Position numbers and translations under genes: made by a program
Origin: Asterias rubens
Lineage: Eukaryota > Echinodermata > Asteroidea > Forcipulatida > Asteriidae
DNA length: 64,000 nt
NCBI RefSeq assembly: GCF_902459465.1
Contig: NC_047068.1
Coordinates: 5,704,001 to 5,768,000, forward strand
Direction: 5' to 3'
The notes under the pieces: generated by a model
Databases searched by the model: none
The model's input: only the letters and a program-made list of their open reading frames with translations
Told to the model about the DNA's origin: nothing
Part shown: piece by piece, positions 1-21,100 of the stretch
How the letters are laid out: the number at the start of each line of letters is the position of its first letter
Numbering within the stretch: the stretch's first letter is position 1

Positions 1-69
1 TACTTGTCAAATTCAAATTGTTTCAATAACTAAAAAACCTTTTTGAAAAATAATAATTAATTAGGCCTA

Positions 70-94
70 CATCATCATCATCATCATCATCATC
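70..94. repeat. (ATC)n microsatellite
   Basis: A short run of about eight ATC units lies just outside the 3' end of a LINE fragment. It may be the simple-repeat tail of that element. Confidence 0.8.
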
Positions 95-437
95 TTCCTA
101 TACTGTGCAGAAACCTCCTCTGGAGTATACTCGCACATTGGTTGAGGTGCAAACTAGCAGGTGCAGACATAAACTCAAGGCATAAAAAGATACGCATATT
201 ACTGTGCAAGTAAAAGCATTTAAGCATTTTGTGTGGGGGATGGATAATAAACCGAAGGTGACATCGTTCAGTCTGGTCTTGAAGGCGGATGGTGTCTGGG
301 AAGAAGGAGCCTTTCAGTAAGTTTGTGCGGGTGGATGGAACAAGGGGTTTCATGTTATTTCCTCTGGTGGATGACTTGGCTGGGACTATCTGGTTGTCAG
401 GGATGTCAATGAGTTTGTTGATGACCCGGTACATCAT
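90..437 (-). pseudogene. LINE reverse transcriptase, C-terminal fragment
   Basis: The minus-strand translation reads like the extreme C-terminus of a non-LTR retrotransposon ORF2. It contains a VINKLIDIP stretch, then STRGN, and then SFFPDTIRL, which resembles the conserved 'SFFPxTIRLWN' block before the end of many LINE ORFs. The frame degrades after that block, so this is a truncated relic. It lies in the 5' intron or upstream region of LCMT1. Confidence 0.6.
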
Positions 438-662
438 TGAAACTTTGAAGATGGCTCGCCTATGTTGTAGAACCCTAGTTGTGATGATGGAGGGTTACAA
501 TCAACACAACTGAACAAACCCAACACTTGACAGTTACTGTTGAATTTGTTAGAATGCTATTAATTTGTATATTAATGTTGAAATGATATTGAACACGATT
601 TTCTCCTCTCTGTGTAAGTTTACATCCCATTTTTCTTTTGAACTTGTTTTATTTTATTTTAG

Positions 663-8616
<7,954 letters not shown>

Positions 8617-9530
8617 TGGGACCAACGCTGAAAGTTGCAAACTTTGAGGAGAATTATTTGTGATTAACATTTAAGAAGTTTTTTGATGAGATTCGTTGTT
8701 GAAAAAAAAACTGTTGTTTGTTCCTTGACAGTGTTCAAGTTGTTTTGACTTAATCATCAATATTATCCGATTTGATTCAACATTCAAGTTACAGAACCAG
8801 TGAGGCTTTGAGGGTATATCACCTTGAAATCAAAACAAATTTGGAGTGTGTCATTTCTGGAGCTTTGGCAATTTTATTTGATGCTTTTGTCCACTAAATG
8901 TTCTAGTACAATTTCCTGGATATGGGGGTAGTGCGTGTTCAACAGAAGTGATCAATGTACATTAATAAGTTGAAACTTAGGATGACCTTCGACCTCTAGG
9001 TATCGGAATTTGACATCATACTTTAAATATTGACACTTGAGCAAGACAGTTAACCACGATTGCTTCGTAACAAGTTGGGAAGGTAGTGCATTCTGCTCTA
9101 CCAGCCAGGCTCCTAGAGGATGGTACCCTTGCCTACATCCTTATAGACTGTGAAAGGGTAACCCTGTTTTAAGCCCCAGGAGAAGGTTGCAACGTGCCCC
9201 AGGTGACGGTTAATTTGGTCGATAGCCCAAGTTGTTTAAGTGTAGCCCTTACTTTGAAGTGACCGTCCGACCTTGTGATGTAAAGCAATCTCTCATAAAA
9301 TTGTTTGTAAATAATATATTGCATGGTGCATCAAATGCATTGTGATTGTTTAAAACAAAAAAGGATTACACCTTGTGAAATGTTAATGCTTCAGAAGTTA
9401 AGCTGAATAAATAACATGTTGATAGAGTAAGTTTTAATTTATTGACTATTGCTTTATGAAAAAAAAGGTCAGTGGAAGTTTATAAATTGTCATTTCAAGT
9501 ACAGAATAATAAATAAAAGTTGAATATACA
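8617..9530 (+). other. LCMT1: LCMT1 probable 3' UTR
   Basis: Non-coding, AT-rich sequence follows the TAA. Candidate polyadenylation signals AATAAA are at 9406-9411 and 9512-9517. The exact end cannot be fixed without transcripts. Confidence 0.5.
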
Positions 9531-10787
9531 AAAAGATGAATGCAGTCCAAGATCTAATCAATCATCACTTTGTGTCAAGTGAACAGTTGCGTACCCAGAT
9601 ATTTTTAAAGGGGGGGGGGTAGTATTAAGATACAATAAAATGCTGTTTTAGAGACCTCCGCTGACTAAAAAGTACACAATAAATTCACATTATTTTCATT
9701 TATGTCACGCAAAATGAAGCCAAACACATCAAAATGAAACTGAAAACCATTCACTACATTAATAAGAAGTTTTTATTTGACAATTTGCACAGAATATTTA
9801 ACCCATTTCCTTTGCATAATTTATAAGAATTTGTCAACAGTTTTATTTTATGTTTCAGAGGAGGGCTGGTTTTAAACACTGATAAAACAAAGAGATTGTG
9901 CCCTCCCTATGGTCCAATCCACTTGAGGTCTTTTACAAATGTCCTTGAGGTCTTTTACAAATGTCCTTTTTTTCTCTCTAATAACTGCATCAGACATACA
10001 CTTATGTATGGTACAAGTATTTGTTTCATAGTTGCATCCCAATCAATGGTTGCAGACATGTGTGATATGGTTCATCAATGTATCAGGGATGAGAAACATC
10101 AGCCTTTTATCTGAATTCAGACTTTTTAAGTCGGCCTGGAGTTGAAAATCAGACGGTCTTTTGTCAACATATGGATAAATCCCGTCTTTTGATCTACTTC
10201 TTTAGAGCTGACCACACTGTTCCTAAAAGCTCTTTGAAATCTTAGCCCCCAATGACTACCAAAAAACATTGGTCCTTTAATTTGGATCCTAAATTAAGTT
10301 TTTTTTTGTCAGCAGTGACTCTAACCCCTGATATATAGAATACAAGTGCCTATACCCAGTAATGGCAACAAAAGACTGTTGGACACAACTTACACATTAG
10401 ACAGAGTAAAACACAGGAAATTAAGATATTGCAGTAAATGTTCACTCCAGACTAACATGATTATATAGTTCAACTGAAACTCAAGGGCAGCTCTATACAA
10501 TGGGAAACTTTTGAGACGCTGGCGTCGGCTGACTAACAGTCTCTTTTTTGGGGCTCTGAGTGTGGGCGCACATACTCAGTAATGCGCGAGAATGTCTAAG
10601 CACGCACACTACTGGCGAGAAGTGTGAAAATTAACAATCACTGTGCTAGGCTTTTGAGAATCGGTGAAGTCAATGATACTTCTGAGGGATGTGAGTCTAA
10701 TATTGTGCTTTAGACCTGAGCATTTAAGACTGTGACCAAGTATTACACCAAAAACAAGTAATGCGAGGTATGTCTGCATCACAAACC
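9531..10787. other. Intergenic DNA, mostly featureless
   Basis: No gene is supported. A 23-bp direct duplication (cttgaggtcttttacaaatg twice) lies near 9922-9967. A scrap near 9860 reading GLVLNTDKTK resembles a LINE reverse-transcriptase motif. Confidence 0.5.
10490..10640. repeat. Dispersed repeat shared with 24985-25140
   Basis: Both places share tgggaaacttttga-type and actactggcgagaa text around a G+C-richer core with gcgcaca and gcacac motifs. I cannot assign a class. Confidence 0.5.
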
Positions 10788-11295
10788 TTAAAGGCAGTGG
10801 ACACTATTGGTAATTACTCAAATTAACTATAGCATAAAACCTTACTTGATTACGAGTAATGGGGAGAGGTTAATAGTATAAAACATTGTGAGAAACAGCT
10901 CCCTCTATAGTGACGTAGTTTTCGAAAATGAAGTAATTTTCCACAAACGTGATTTCGAGACCTCGAATTTAGATTTTGAGGTCTCAAAATCAAGCATCTG
11001 AAAGCACACAACTTCGTGTGACAAGGGTATTTTTTCTATCATTATTATCGCGCAACTTCGACAACCAATTGAGCTCAAAGTTTCACATGTTTGTTATTTT
11101 ATGCATATGTTCAAGGTTCAAGTTTCAAGGTTCATTTTATTTCCACAGTATCAAAAGACAAAACAAACCAATATCAAACAGCAGTCACAAGAAATTATTA
11201 CAACAATGAAAAATAATTGTTTCACAACATATGTTGAGATACACCAAGTGAGAAGACTAGTCTTTGACAATTACCAATAGTGTCCAGTGTCTTAA
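10788..11295. mobile_element. TTAA-flanked MITE (family A) with nested insertion
   Basis: The MITE opens with TTAA and aggcagtggacactattgg and closes with ccaatagtgtccagtgtctt and AA. A 116-bp insertion at 11112-11227 splits it, flanked by an exact 8-bp duplication catatgtt (11104-11111 and 11228-11235). The insert begins caaggttcaagtttcaagg and may be a LINE 3' end in reverse. Confidence 0.85.
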
Positions 11296-12944
11296 AACCC
11301 CACTGTCTGAGAGTAAGACCTGAAATTTGAGACCAAGATTGGGGTATGAGTCAAGAACATTAATTTCCTAGTCCAGTTAGGTATCCGTCTTGACTGAGAT
11401 CTTTGAAGTTATTTCTAGCAAGAACACCAACACACCCCTAGGTCTTGAGAGTCTTAAACTTAATTTATTTTAACTCTTTCAGAGCCAGTTTTCCTTTTGC
11501 ATTTTTAACCTAAAATGCCCAGATTGGTTAGAGTGTATGACATTTTATAAAAAAATAAATTAGCCTTTCACTAAACAAAATTGTATCTTGCTAATCTGTG
11601 TTGCCTTGGTACATCCTAAAGTCAAGAGTATTTCTTGAGTGATAATACCCTCTCATGATGCACTGTGTATTATGGGTCGTATATGGTCCACCTCGGCACA
11701 GAAAGAGTTAAAGATAAACAAGAATCATTTCACGATTTGAAAACAGTTACCTCTAACCCGTTAGCGACGTTCTACATTATGTACAATTGGCTAAATTTCA
11801 ATAATTCAATACAAAAATCAGATCGTCAAAAGTCATTCTTAATTTCATAATTAAAGAAGGCACATTCTTAAACCACAGCTACCCCAAAAAATCTTAAATT
11901 TAAAAATCCTAGTCATCTATTCAAACCGAACATTTTCACAAATACACAAACTTTATGCAAAAATATACAAATAGTTCAGAACCTAGAATACCTTGTACAT
12001 CCGTAAGATGGCCTTACTAGCTGTTTCTACTGCTTGAGCTGAATAGTAATACACATTTAATTAACTGGACACATTCTAAAATCTCTGAAAACCAGACATT
12101 TAATAGAAAAAACACCATTTTATATTGATATTTTTAGAATTATTTTAATATTAAACTATTTGTTTGGGTTGGTTTTATTATCCCACAATAGTTTTAGCCA
12201 TTCTTTCAATTCAATCAGTTCAATTTAATTTATTTATTTCATCACAGATGAAATAAATTTCAGATTTTTCAGATTTATTCTGTAGAATAATTGCATTATG
12301 CTTGGACGCCAGCTTCTTCACACCATCGGTAAAGGACAATTTAAAACTTATTTACACAATATTTATGAATACTATTTGCACTGTGTTCAGAAACATGTAT
12401 AATAAAATAAAATAGTTTCTATAACAGAAAATTTAAATTTAATGTATTATGATCAGCTGAAATTCTGTTAGTTCAAATAACGGAAAAATGTCAGCGAGTT
12501 TTGGCACTATTCTAAAAAGTCATATGTATTATGAAAATCATGAGGGCTTTGAGAAGCAGGAACAAACTAAGAAATGTTATTAATATTTCAGCACTTTCTT
12601 AAGTCTCCTGATGAGATAAAAGAATGCAACAAATAGTTAATGGACTGACAATTCCATCTTAGCCGAGTCTAAAGTCAAATGAAAACAAAACACACATGAA
12701 AAAATAAAATGGAAAAATAAATAAAAGTGTAACAACATCAGTCAACTGGAAGTACACGAACGAAGATGTAATGGAAGAAGACGAAAGTCCCTAGTGAACA
12801 AAGAAATTCCTCCTCCCCCGATAACATGAACCGGTCATCTAACAATACCACTGTATAAAGCATAAAATATTTCACAACAAACAAAAGTTGAACACAATCC
12901 CGTAATACCTACTGATTTCCCTTCCTAATAAAACAAGATGTAAA
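11296..12944. other. Intergenic DNA without recognisable genes
   Basis: AT-rich sequence. No reading frame with family resemblance and no clear repeat structure was seen apart from simple AT-rich runs near 12205-12260. Confidence 0.5.
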
Positions 12945-13205
12945 CATTTAACTATAAACAGTTAAGATGTAACCATTTAACTGTTAACAGTTTAGATATA
13001 AGTATTTAACTGTAAACAGTTAGGAGAAACCCCTTAGTTGTTAAACTGTTTAAACCTTTAACTGTAAACAGTTCAGAGAAAATCCTTAATTGTTAAATTA
13101 TTTAGATCTTTAAACCTTTAACTCTATAACCAGTTTAGATGTAAGCTGTTTAGATGTAAGCCTTTATGCAAATAGTTTAGAAGTAACCATTTAACTGTAA
13201 ATAGC
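12945..13205. repeat. Degenerate tandem repeat, 'ctgtaaacagtttaga' core
   Basis: About eight irregular units of roughly 25-40 bp share atttaactgtaaacagtt and ttagatgtaa. The motif aactgtaaacagtt is itself partly palindromic. Confidence 0.7.
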
Positions 13206-13232
13206 TTAGATGTGAACCTTTACCCAACAACA

Positions 13233-13238
<6 letters not shown>

Positions 13239-13267
<29 letters not shown>
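13239..13267. repeat. (ATC)n microsatellite
   Basis: About nine perfect ATC units. Confidence 0.9.
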
Positions 13268-13874
13268 TAAGACTGTCCGCCGTCTTGGTGTACTTGCTCT
13301 GCTACTTTTTACTGATCCACGACTTCCCAACTTCATCAAAGGACTCTGGAGTATAACAGGATATTCAGGTAATTGGCCACATTTTAAAATTTCAAGATAA
13401 TTTCAAAGGCTTTTTTCACAACAATGTGTAGAGTGCTAAATAACTATGTATTCATTTTTGTAAAAGCTTGAAATATGATATCAATATTGTTACTGGTCAA
13501 ATTGATAGTCGACCTTGTTGAGATTGTTAATTCCATTTACTTGTTACTGAAAACGTTTATCAAGTTAAGCTATGTTTTCTTTCTCTCCCCCAAAACGATT
13601 GGTGAAGCTTGACTTACAGGTTGTAGGATGGTACACTTTTAGAGAAAAGAAATGCTAGTAGATAGAATGTATGCTAGTTAAAAACACACAATGGTAACTT
13701 CACACCAAGAACAGCAGGTTAACTTTCAGAAAGAATGTTATTACATCAATCATGAACAGCAGGATGATTTGAAAATAAATAATCAGAGCTTTACAAATAG
13801 AACATAAAGGATATTGAATTAACTGGCATTTAAGTCTGATTTTTTTTTCACAGAGCTTGGGAAAGAACTGTGGT

Positions 13875-13965
13875 TTACAGTGCTAGCACACATCGGTGTA
13901 TGGGTAAAAACCAAAATATATATTCTTTATCCCTGATGCAAATTTAACATCTATTAAATACTATA
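13875..13965. mobile_element. SINE family 2 tail fragment
   Basis: The text tacagtgctagcacacatcg followed by ttctttatccctgatgcaaa recurs at 40310-40400 and 51725-51800, and in reverse next to the tRNA-like head at 27545-27752. Confidence 0.65.
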
Positions 13966-14700
13966 GAGGGATCACACATATGATGTCATTGACCACCGTC
14001 ATTGATGAAATCATTGGATGAGAGTTTGCGCAGCGCGTACACTTTTCTATTTTTTATCATCCAATATGGCGGTCGATGAGGCTTTGTGCAATTCATACTA
14101 TACACCTTCAAATAGGATTGTTTCACAAATATAGAATTACTTTGTCTTTATCACAGACAAATTTGTTCTCTACATCGATCACAATCTACCATCTTAATTC
14201 CGAAATTACTACTTTGTAGCAGACCAAGAAAAATCTGTCTTTGACAATATACATTCACATGGAATCAGTCACAACAAAGCAAATGCTTTGAAGATGTTTG
14301 CCGTTTTAATTAATTTGATTTCAAAACTAGCTCTGCAATTTCAATGTTCTATTTTTGTCTTTGAAGACACCATTGGTCTCGTAAGCAATTAGAATATTTC
14401 AGTTATACCTGAGAACAACAAATATTTACACAAAATGTTAAAAACTACTCCTCTGGATTACAAATGAATACAATGAGTCAAAATAATGGAAATATTGATG
14501 CTGGCTAGTCCTAGGCTGAGAGCTAGCCTTTATGAAGGAATCTTACTTCTGACATTAGTTGTGTTGCAGTTGTTTAATATTCCACTAATCCAACTTGATC
14601 TTACCAAAAATAGTTTGGTCTCTTTTTATTAAATGAGAAATAGATCTATTGCCCACTGAGCATCAAGGAATCAAGACCGAGCTACATTGGCACTGTAAAT

Positions 14701-15087
14701 TGGGTGCGTTTGATTAGCTTCCCCGGTCGACCCCAGTTTGCTCATTCGAGTGAGCTCCTGACATGAGCTAATCGTATGCCAACTTCCCCCGAGCATTTAC
14801 ACCAATGTATCTAGGGACAGTCTATTGAAACTTCTTTCTTGTTGTGCATCATGCTCACAAAGTCGCTGTTTCAAGGGTGAAAATGTGTGTGAAACTTACT
14901 GAAAGTGTCCTGCTGAATTAGAAACAAAATGATGGCCATTGGGAAAAATTTTCAGCGAAAAGTAACCCCACTCCTTGAGCAGGGCACTTGGGGCTGACCC
15001 GGGTGAGCCTAGCAAGTGATTTTAGAGCTATTCAAACGCACGGGGGGAGACCTTGGTTTACCTAGGGAAGCTAACCAAACGCACCCA
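14701..15087. mobile_element. MITE with TGGGTGCGTT ends (family C)
   Basis: Opens tgggtgcgtttgattagctt and closes with the complementary aagctaaccaaacgcaccca. Copies at 18932-19177 and 23792-24039 share the ends and inner gtcgaccc and cacttggggc blocks. It lies just beyond the 3' end of IQCE. Confidence 0.85.
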
Positions 15088-15188
15088 GTATAAATGAGAC
15101 TTGGATCTATTGCTCACTCAGCATCAAGATACCAGACCAAAGGATTTGTGGCTTTTGAACCTTCACCTTGTTAATTTCCAACGCCAGT

Positions 15189-18100
15189 CTAGAAGAAGCC
15201 TTGCTTTGATTTGTTATTACGACCCTTCTTGCTACCAGAGCTTATTACATCATCTTCACTGTCGCCACTTCCCTTGCGTGGTGAGAAACGCGCTTTGCCA
15301 GATGGAGGGCGCCCTCTAGCAGCAGGCTGGTGAGAGGCAGGGTAGGGAGTGATGAGAAGATGGTGATCCACACAAGTGATGAAAGTGGTGAAAGAAATGG
15401 TGAGAGTTAAACCAGAACAAGGATGAAAAGGAAGTATTATGATCACCATAAATGTTATCGATTAGTAAACCAAGGTGTACACAAACAGACATTTTTTGTG
15501 AGAAAATAAAATATTTTGACTTTTTGGGGTTTCTTCTCTTGATAAAACAAAACAAATAAAAACACAAAAATGAAACAAAAGTTTTTTTACATAACAATCC
15601 CCTTAAAATGTCCACGTGATAAATTTTTCCAACCAATATTTATATCCACAAATTGTATGTTTCCCCCCACGCCAAAATGAGACAATGAAATACAACTTAA
15701 TGAAGTTAAAAGTGAAGACAACCAAAACTTCAGGCTTGATATTAACTGTATGTATCTTGAGAACTACTTACAGGCCTAAAGCCCAGCTCATACTTCCTAC
15801 GAATGCGAATGCATTACAAATTTGATGTTACAAATTTGCAACGAAAACATTTGCAACAAAAACATTCCCTGAGAAAACAGCCATGTGGCGTCGAAATTCC
15901 CTTAGCATTCACAGGAAGTATAAACCTAGTCATGTGCATACTCTTTTCACCTATTGGACAAGCAAATAAACCCAGCTTAGAATTTTGGCGACAAGTGCCT
16001 GGTGTTTGACATGGAGCATCAAGTATTGTATAAACCGATAATAAAACAAAGATATTGACACCCCGAACAAAGATATTGACAAATAGGGTAACCTCCAATA
16101 GAGCTAGATAGATCAGTTGGTAGACAGGGGCACGTTAATCCGGAGGTTCGCGTAATATGTGTTAAATATTAGTGAAAGTGAAGCACCACAAATGTTAAGC
16201 AAAGAATTTATCAAATCAGCTTACCTCTCGATCTCTTCTTCCTGAAAATTCAACATAACAAAAGAAATTAAAAAAAAAGAAATTACTTAAAATAGATCTC
16301 AGAGGGCCATTCTTCAGCTCACACCCAAACTCTTCTTTATTTATGTTTGTGGAACGGTTCCTCACAGTTTGGCAAAACATCATTGTTTAGCTTCACAAAG
16401 AGAAAAATGACAATGCGTTCCTATAAAGATGAATTTTGTTATGTGTTTTAAAATGAACAATTATAACAAAGTCGCATCCCCTTAAGGTGATCCCATGGTT
16501 GCCGCTTCCCAGGTTGTATCGTAAACTTGGGTGTGATCCCCCACTCCAAGGCTTCTGACTGGCACCCCGAACAAATATAATGGCAAAATAAGGAGACTGG
16601 CAACATAGGGCTAGATAACTCAGTTGGTAAAGCACCGGCATGTTAATCCAAAGATCGCTGGTTCCAATCTTGCCCAAGAAAATTTGTCTTTGTTCAAAAT
16701 CAAGAATAACACAGTTGTGAAGGCGCCAGTCTATTTCAGACACAAGCCTCATTTTGTGTCTGCTACACTTGTGTATTAGATAATCAAGATGGATGCTTGA
16801 TTATTAGGTTTACTAACCTGATGTTGGTCTGGAACCATGACTCGATGACATTCTAAGGTTAGCAGTACTACCTCCAATCACAATACTATCATCATCAGAG
16901 TCTACAATGTCTTCTTCAATCTCGGATATAGGTCTTGAAGATGCTGATATGAAGACAAAGTAAAAATGATTAGAACGAACGAAAATTATCAGCACTATCT
17001 TTATGACTTGCCAACAAATGAAAGGAAAAAAACCCAGTTTAGTTCCAAGAAATGAATTGGACATGCATTTATATCAGGTTTTGAAACAAAATAAGATACA
17101 TGTATGTCTGTCATATCCGTTTCTATCACTATTTCCAAATTATGCAATTTGGGGGGGGGGTCGTTTTAAAATGAATCAAGGACAGGTAGTCAAATAAAAA
17201 TTCTCCGTTAAGGTTTGGTGGATTTCCATCGAACTGTTATTCTATGATAAACATGGTTTTATGTGCTAAATGGCACACAGTTTTCTGTAAAGTGATGTAC
17301 ACTTGGTTGCATGTACCCGCAAGTTTGCTAGTTCAATTCAATTCAATAATACATTTATTCTATACTCTTGTTGAAAATAAAAAAAAACACAATTGTGAGA
17401 ATTAAACAGTACATAGAAATGTAAAAAAAACAACAGCGCATACAATTGTACAAAAACTATATATTATATTATAGCAAATAATAAATTATTAACTAGGAAT
17501 TAACAATATACAAGATAGGAGCAAAAGCATTAGGCTGTTAGAGTAAGCCAGTCAGTAGACAACAGCCTTTATACAGACAAACAAAGAAATAAAGAAACAA
17601 AGAAACTAAGAAACAAAGAAACTAAGAAACAAACAAATAAACAAACAAACAAACAATCGGCGAAAAAGAAACAAGCACAGGACAGAAAAACGAACAACGA
17701 CATTACAAAATGCTATCGACAAAATACAAAGAATACAAAAACCAGGCTAATTTGAGACAACAAAAGTAAATAGATGTATCAAGAAAATGCTCCCTATTTA
17801 TCCGCAAGATGTAATGCTTCAAACAGTACTTACTATTGCCGTTGTATTTACTGTGTCTTGACCCTGAACGTGATCTTGATGACTGCCATCCTTCTCGTTC
17901 AGACGCTGAGTCATCTTCACTACTGCCGGTCAAAACAAATAAGTTTCATCATGAATTATAACAAGTCTTAGTTATTGCCATCTATTAAATCGTTGCGGTA
18001 ACCGCTGCTAAAATGTAAGATTCTGACAGCCTCTAGCTACCGGGCAATCTCGGTGGTCTAGTTTGAAAGACATCTGCTCTAGAATTGCAAAGATCGTGGG

Positions 18101-21100
18101 TTCGAATCCCACCTGACTCAAACAGCCCTGATAATACCGTGTTCATCATACATTGGATTAGAGAATAAAATCAAATAAACACTAGTAAGATTTAACTGGT
18201 AACAACACAAGTCTCATAGGTTGTCATCTGAGTGGTTTCCAGCTTCAAATTCAAGTACTGGTGGTTAAGTCGTCTGAGTTTGGGTTCAAATCCCATGACG
18301 CTGGTTGCATGTTGTGTCTTTAAGAAGAGATGCTTTACTATAATTGCTTCTCTCCACCCAGGGGTATAAATGGGTACCTGCGCGGGTAGAGGTTGATATT
18401 GTGTATGAAAAGGCTTTCAGATTGCAACGGTAGCTGAAGGGGTACTCCCCGGGGAGCTAAGCAAGATTAACAAAATGCTATTGACCCAATGACCAGGGTA
18501 CTAATAGTTATTTATTTACCAGGTTACTAATGGCTATTATTATTACTTAATATTTATTTCAAATTGTACATACGATTTCTTCATGTAGTCCTTCCGAGAC
18601 ATGTGACCCCTGACCGCTGATTGAATAGTTAGCGCTGCATCGTCCATATCACTATCATCATTGTCGCTGTAGACACTTCTACGACTTGACCTCCTACTTG
18701 AGCCCCGACTGTCCCGGCCTTGCCTTCTCATCTGCTCTTTACGACCCATGTGACCTCTCACAGCTGACTGGATCATTACAGCCGCCTGGAAGAGGATCAG
18801 ATTCAAATATCAAGTTATAAACCCAGGAGGGAGAGTCGTTGCTGACAAGAAAGTCTAAAACTAGGATCCAGATCTTATGAGGTTCATTGAAATGATGGCA
18901 TTTCTACTTTTTGCTCACACAGGGAGTTATAGGGTGTGTTCGATTAGCTTCCCTGGGTCGACCCGGGCTGCCCCTGGGACAGACAAATAGCTTTGACCTC
19001 ATTCCAGTGGCTCACCCAGGTCAGCCCCAAGTGTCCTACTTGTGGAGTGGGTCACTTGGGGCTGGCCCTAGGTGCATGACATCACTACGAGAGGCTGAGT
19101 TATTGTTCGATTAGCTCTTGTCAGGGGCTCACCTCTCACTTCGGGGTCGTAATGGGGAAGCTAATTAAACACACCCATTGATTCACGGTCAGCCATTTTG
19201 GTGAGTCAAAAATTTTACTCAACAAAATAGCATGCCATGTTAGTTCACGGCTTAAAAAGAAAACCTTGCAATTTCAAGTCATATTTGTGTGGATCATTGT
19301 ATTTTACTTTTAAAACACCTTTCTAACCATATATATGCATTTTATAACAAACGGTTACAAACACTTTTCATCAACTCGCCTGATCCAAGGAAATGTGTCC
19401 CTTTAAGCACATAAAATGGAATAATATTACAGTAAAACAGTACCTTTTTTTCGGGTTGTAAGTGTTTTAAAACATCACCTGCAATTTGAGTTTGGAAGAA
19501 AATAACACAAAATTGTCACAAACCATAAGAAAGAAGTTAAACTTACATCATCCATGTCTTCATCATCAGTGAACTGCAAAGAAAAACGAGAGAAACAAAA
19601 TTAATACTCAAATGCAAATACATGTATGCCAGTAAAAATTCAAATCATAGAATTTCAAAAATAAATACTGGAGTGGAATTACAGCAACAAAAGGCTGTTT
19701 CACAAAAAATTCTAAAAAAACAACTCTGAAAGATTATGCTACCTTCTTTTCTTGATGTTTTTTCCAGTTCTTCTGAATATTCCTAGCCGAGCGATTCTTT
19801 TTAAATTCCTCAACTTTCCGATCTCTTTCTCTCAGCCATTCTTCTTCTTCTTGTTGCTGACGCCGTTTTAAGGACCGTACACTGCTGGTACGTGAAGCAT
19901 TGCTTCGATGAAGAGACTCTGAACTTGACTGACGTTGAAGGGAACGTCGGTGATCTTTGTCTTTCACTCTGGATTCAGAAAGATCTTTCTTTAAGGTGCG
20001 GACTTCATCTCTGGAATCAAGGTAAGAGTTTATGTAATTTCTACTGGTTGAGTTGTTTTTAAGGCAGTGGACACTATTGGTAATTACGCAAAATAATTGT
20101 TGGCATCAAAACAGCAGCTTTTGATAGTATAAAGCATTTGGAGAAACATTTGACTTTGAAGTAATGTGGTCAAGTAAAAAGATGTCGGCTTCGATACCCT
20201 CAAATTTGAATCTGAGAATCGTTACTGATATTGTGTATTCCTACATGTCATAGGGATTATTCTTCCTGCGTGGACAAATATGCTCTGAATTTTCGACGGT
20301 ATCTCAAAAACGTGACCACGAAACATCAAATTTTTAGATGTTAGTTCTATTGTATTCATTTATTTATTTATTTTATTTATTTATTTATTTATTTCTTGTT
20401 TATCCTGGGAAATCCATTTAGTAAGAAAACCTCACTGATCTCCCATGGATCCCAGCTAATAACAATCTACAGAAGTGAACTCAAGATAAAAGAATAAAAA
20501 TTTACACAGTAAAACATCTCTTTCTTAAAGTCTTTCTCGTTCATCTACATTTATATAGGATTATTTGCGACAATGGCACATTTCTCACTAAAAATTAAAG
20601 GTATACTTTGCCTTCAAAAGGGACCAACAGAACAATAAAACACAAATTATACAAATGAAACTCATGAAAACCTAACGGGGAATGAGGCAAGGGAAACATA
20701 ACCACACACTAAATGGAAACTTACTCAAGCTCATCCACCCTCTGTCTCAGCTTAGATTTCTCATCCTTCAGTCTCTTGCAATCTTTCTCTGTCTTAGCTT
20801 TCTCTACAAGGAGTTCCGTCTCTCGTTTATCTAGCTGATCCAAACGATCGGCCAAGCTACCGTTCAGCTCAATCTTCTCTGGCATATCAGATCGCCGTAA
20901 TGAAGAACTAGATGTCTTCCCTTCCAGTTTGCTGATTTTCTGTTGAGGAGAAATGATGACTAAGCTATTTAGTTTTATTTTGGTGTTTGACGTTTGATCC
21001 AGAAAATGAGAACAACACTGATATCTTTGGCTTATGAACCCAGAAGATTCACTCCATTTTTGTAGCTTTCTCTAAAAATACAACTTCAAAATATAAATGT

